Shown one piece after another: positions 63,839-64,000 of a stretch of 64,000 bases of DNA. The DNA is from Bacillota bacterium (GTDB taxonomy: Bacteria > Bacillota_E > JAJZYS01 > JAJYTV01), in contig JAJZVM010000001.1 of assembly GCA_021845645.1 (NCBI GenBank), positions 189,115 to 253,114 on the forward strand, in the 5' to 3' direction. A program made the translations under genes and the position numbers. Each line of letters starts with the position of its first letter. Position 1 is the stretch's first letter. The notes below the pieces were generated by a model. The model saw nothing but the letters and a program-made list of their open reading frames with translations. It made no database searches and was not told the origin of the DNA.

Positions 63839-64000
63839 CTACGTCAAGCATGGCATAGAGGGGCCAGACCTTGCGATCTGGGTTGCTGCCCCCGCCACTT
63901 GGCGAGTTGCCCGCGTATCCGGCAGATCTCCCCGGGTAAGGACGCCGACCTTCTCCCCGCACCCGCCGTGTTTACCGCCCTGCCCCTTGGCAGCTTCGGG
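63839..64000 (-). CDS. Possible 3' end of an unidentified reading frame
   Basis: The minus strand is open from the right edge to a TAG at 63839-63841, 53 codons, reading KGQGGKHGGCGEKVGVLTRG and LPDTRATRQVAGAATQ. No family recognised; composition is Gly/Ala/Thr-rich. It could be the end of a gene starting beyond the window or chance. The 165 bp between it and the MFS start hold nothing clear. Confidence 0.2.
   Translation of the reverse strand, partial: PEAAKGQGGKHGGCGEKVGVLTRGDLPDTRATRQVAGAATQIARSGPSMPCLT

Noticed and set aside
63657..63962. 101-codon minus-strand frame next to the last MFS gene
   Set aside because: Overlaps the MFS start, Pro/Gly/Ser-rich, no motif; likely chance.

Overview
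The window is GC-rich DNA from a bacterium, most likely a high-GC member of the Bacillota with a spore-former's gene set. The evidence is spoIIIAA at the left edge, the aroQ-pepP-efp block that accompanies the spoIIIA operon in bacilli and clostridia, a LipM-type octanoyltransferase, a YqeG phosphatase, many GTG/TTG starts behind strong GGAGG sites, and a Tad pilus locus without an outer-membrane secretin. A Symbiobacterium/Thermaerobacter/Sulfobacillus-like lineage fits, but that placement is inference.

Left part (1-10.4 kb): spoIIIAA and efp-pepP-aroQ lie on the minus strand but are separated by about 7.4 kb of accessory DNA. This holds a SAM methyltransferase, a secreted protein with two 200-residue repeats, a broken ribbon-helix-helix gene, a GT-C-like membrane protein, a decayed DUF4338 gene and a divergent arsR/arsM pair with two operator-like dyads. 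From 11.2 to 20.1 kb is a tightly coupled pentose-phosphate operon: transketolase, a transaldolase-glucose-6-phosphate isomerase fusion, gnd, zwf, pgl and a SIS-domain isomerase.

Middle part (20-33.6 kb): after an unknown secreted protein come an ammonium transporter, a NarL-type regulator, a histidine kinase whose sensor is a whole Amt channel, and a GAF-GAF-PAS-GGDEF-EAL-CZB protein, all on the minus strand. Then follow a YbaK/EbsC deacylase, a zinc-ribbon protein with a lone NuoI-like ferredoxin, a duplicated PBP4-type carboxypeptidase whose second half has lost its catalytic motifs, and a small secreted repeat protein. From 33.7 to 40 kb is a complete glycine-cleavage operon gcvT-gcvH-gcvPA-gcvPB-lipM-glyA with a 20-bp-stem terminator.

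Right part (40-64 kb): an MFS transporter and a radical SAM/SPASM enzyme flank a flp-tad pilus locus (49.3 to 42.8 kb). The flp leader carries a consensus promoter, a class I c-di-GMP riboswitch and an intrinsic terminator. Upstream lies yqeG-aroE-aroC-aroKB, including a shikimate kinase-dehydroquinate synthase fusion, followed by a rhomboid protease, a small membrane protein, asparagine synthetase, a patch of decayed mobile DNA (serine recombinase, DUF4338 and IS66 remnants), a peptide ABC transporter without ATPases, and a second MFS transporter.

The most interesting reading is a possible circuit. An ammonium-sensing Amt-kinase and its regulator sit next to a c-di-GMP enzyme, and the Tad pilus genes about 20 kb away are headed by a c-di-GMP riboswitch. 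Each part is visible in the sequence; the functional link is inference. No tRNA, rRNA or CRISPR array was recognised.
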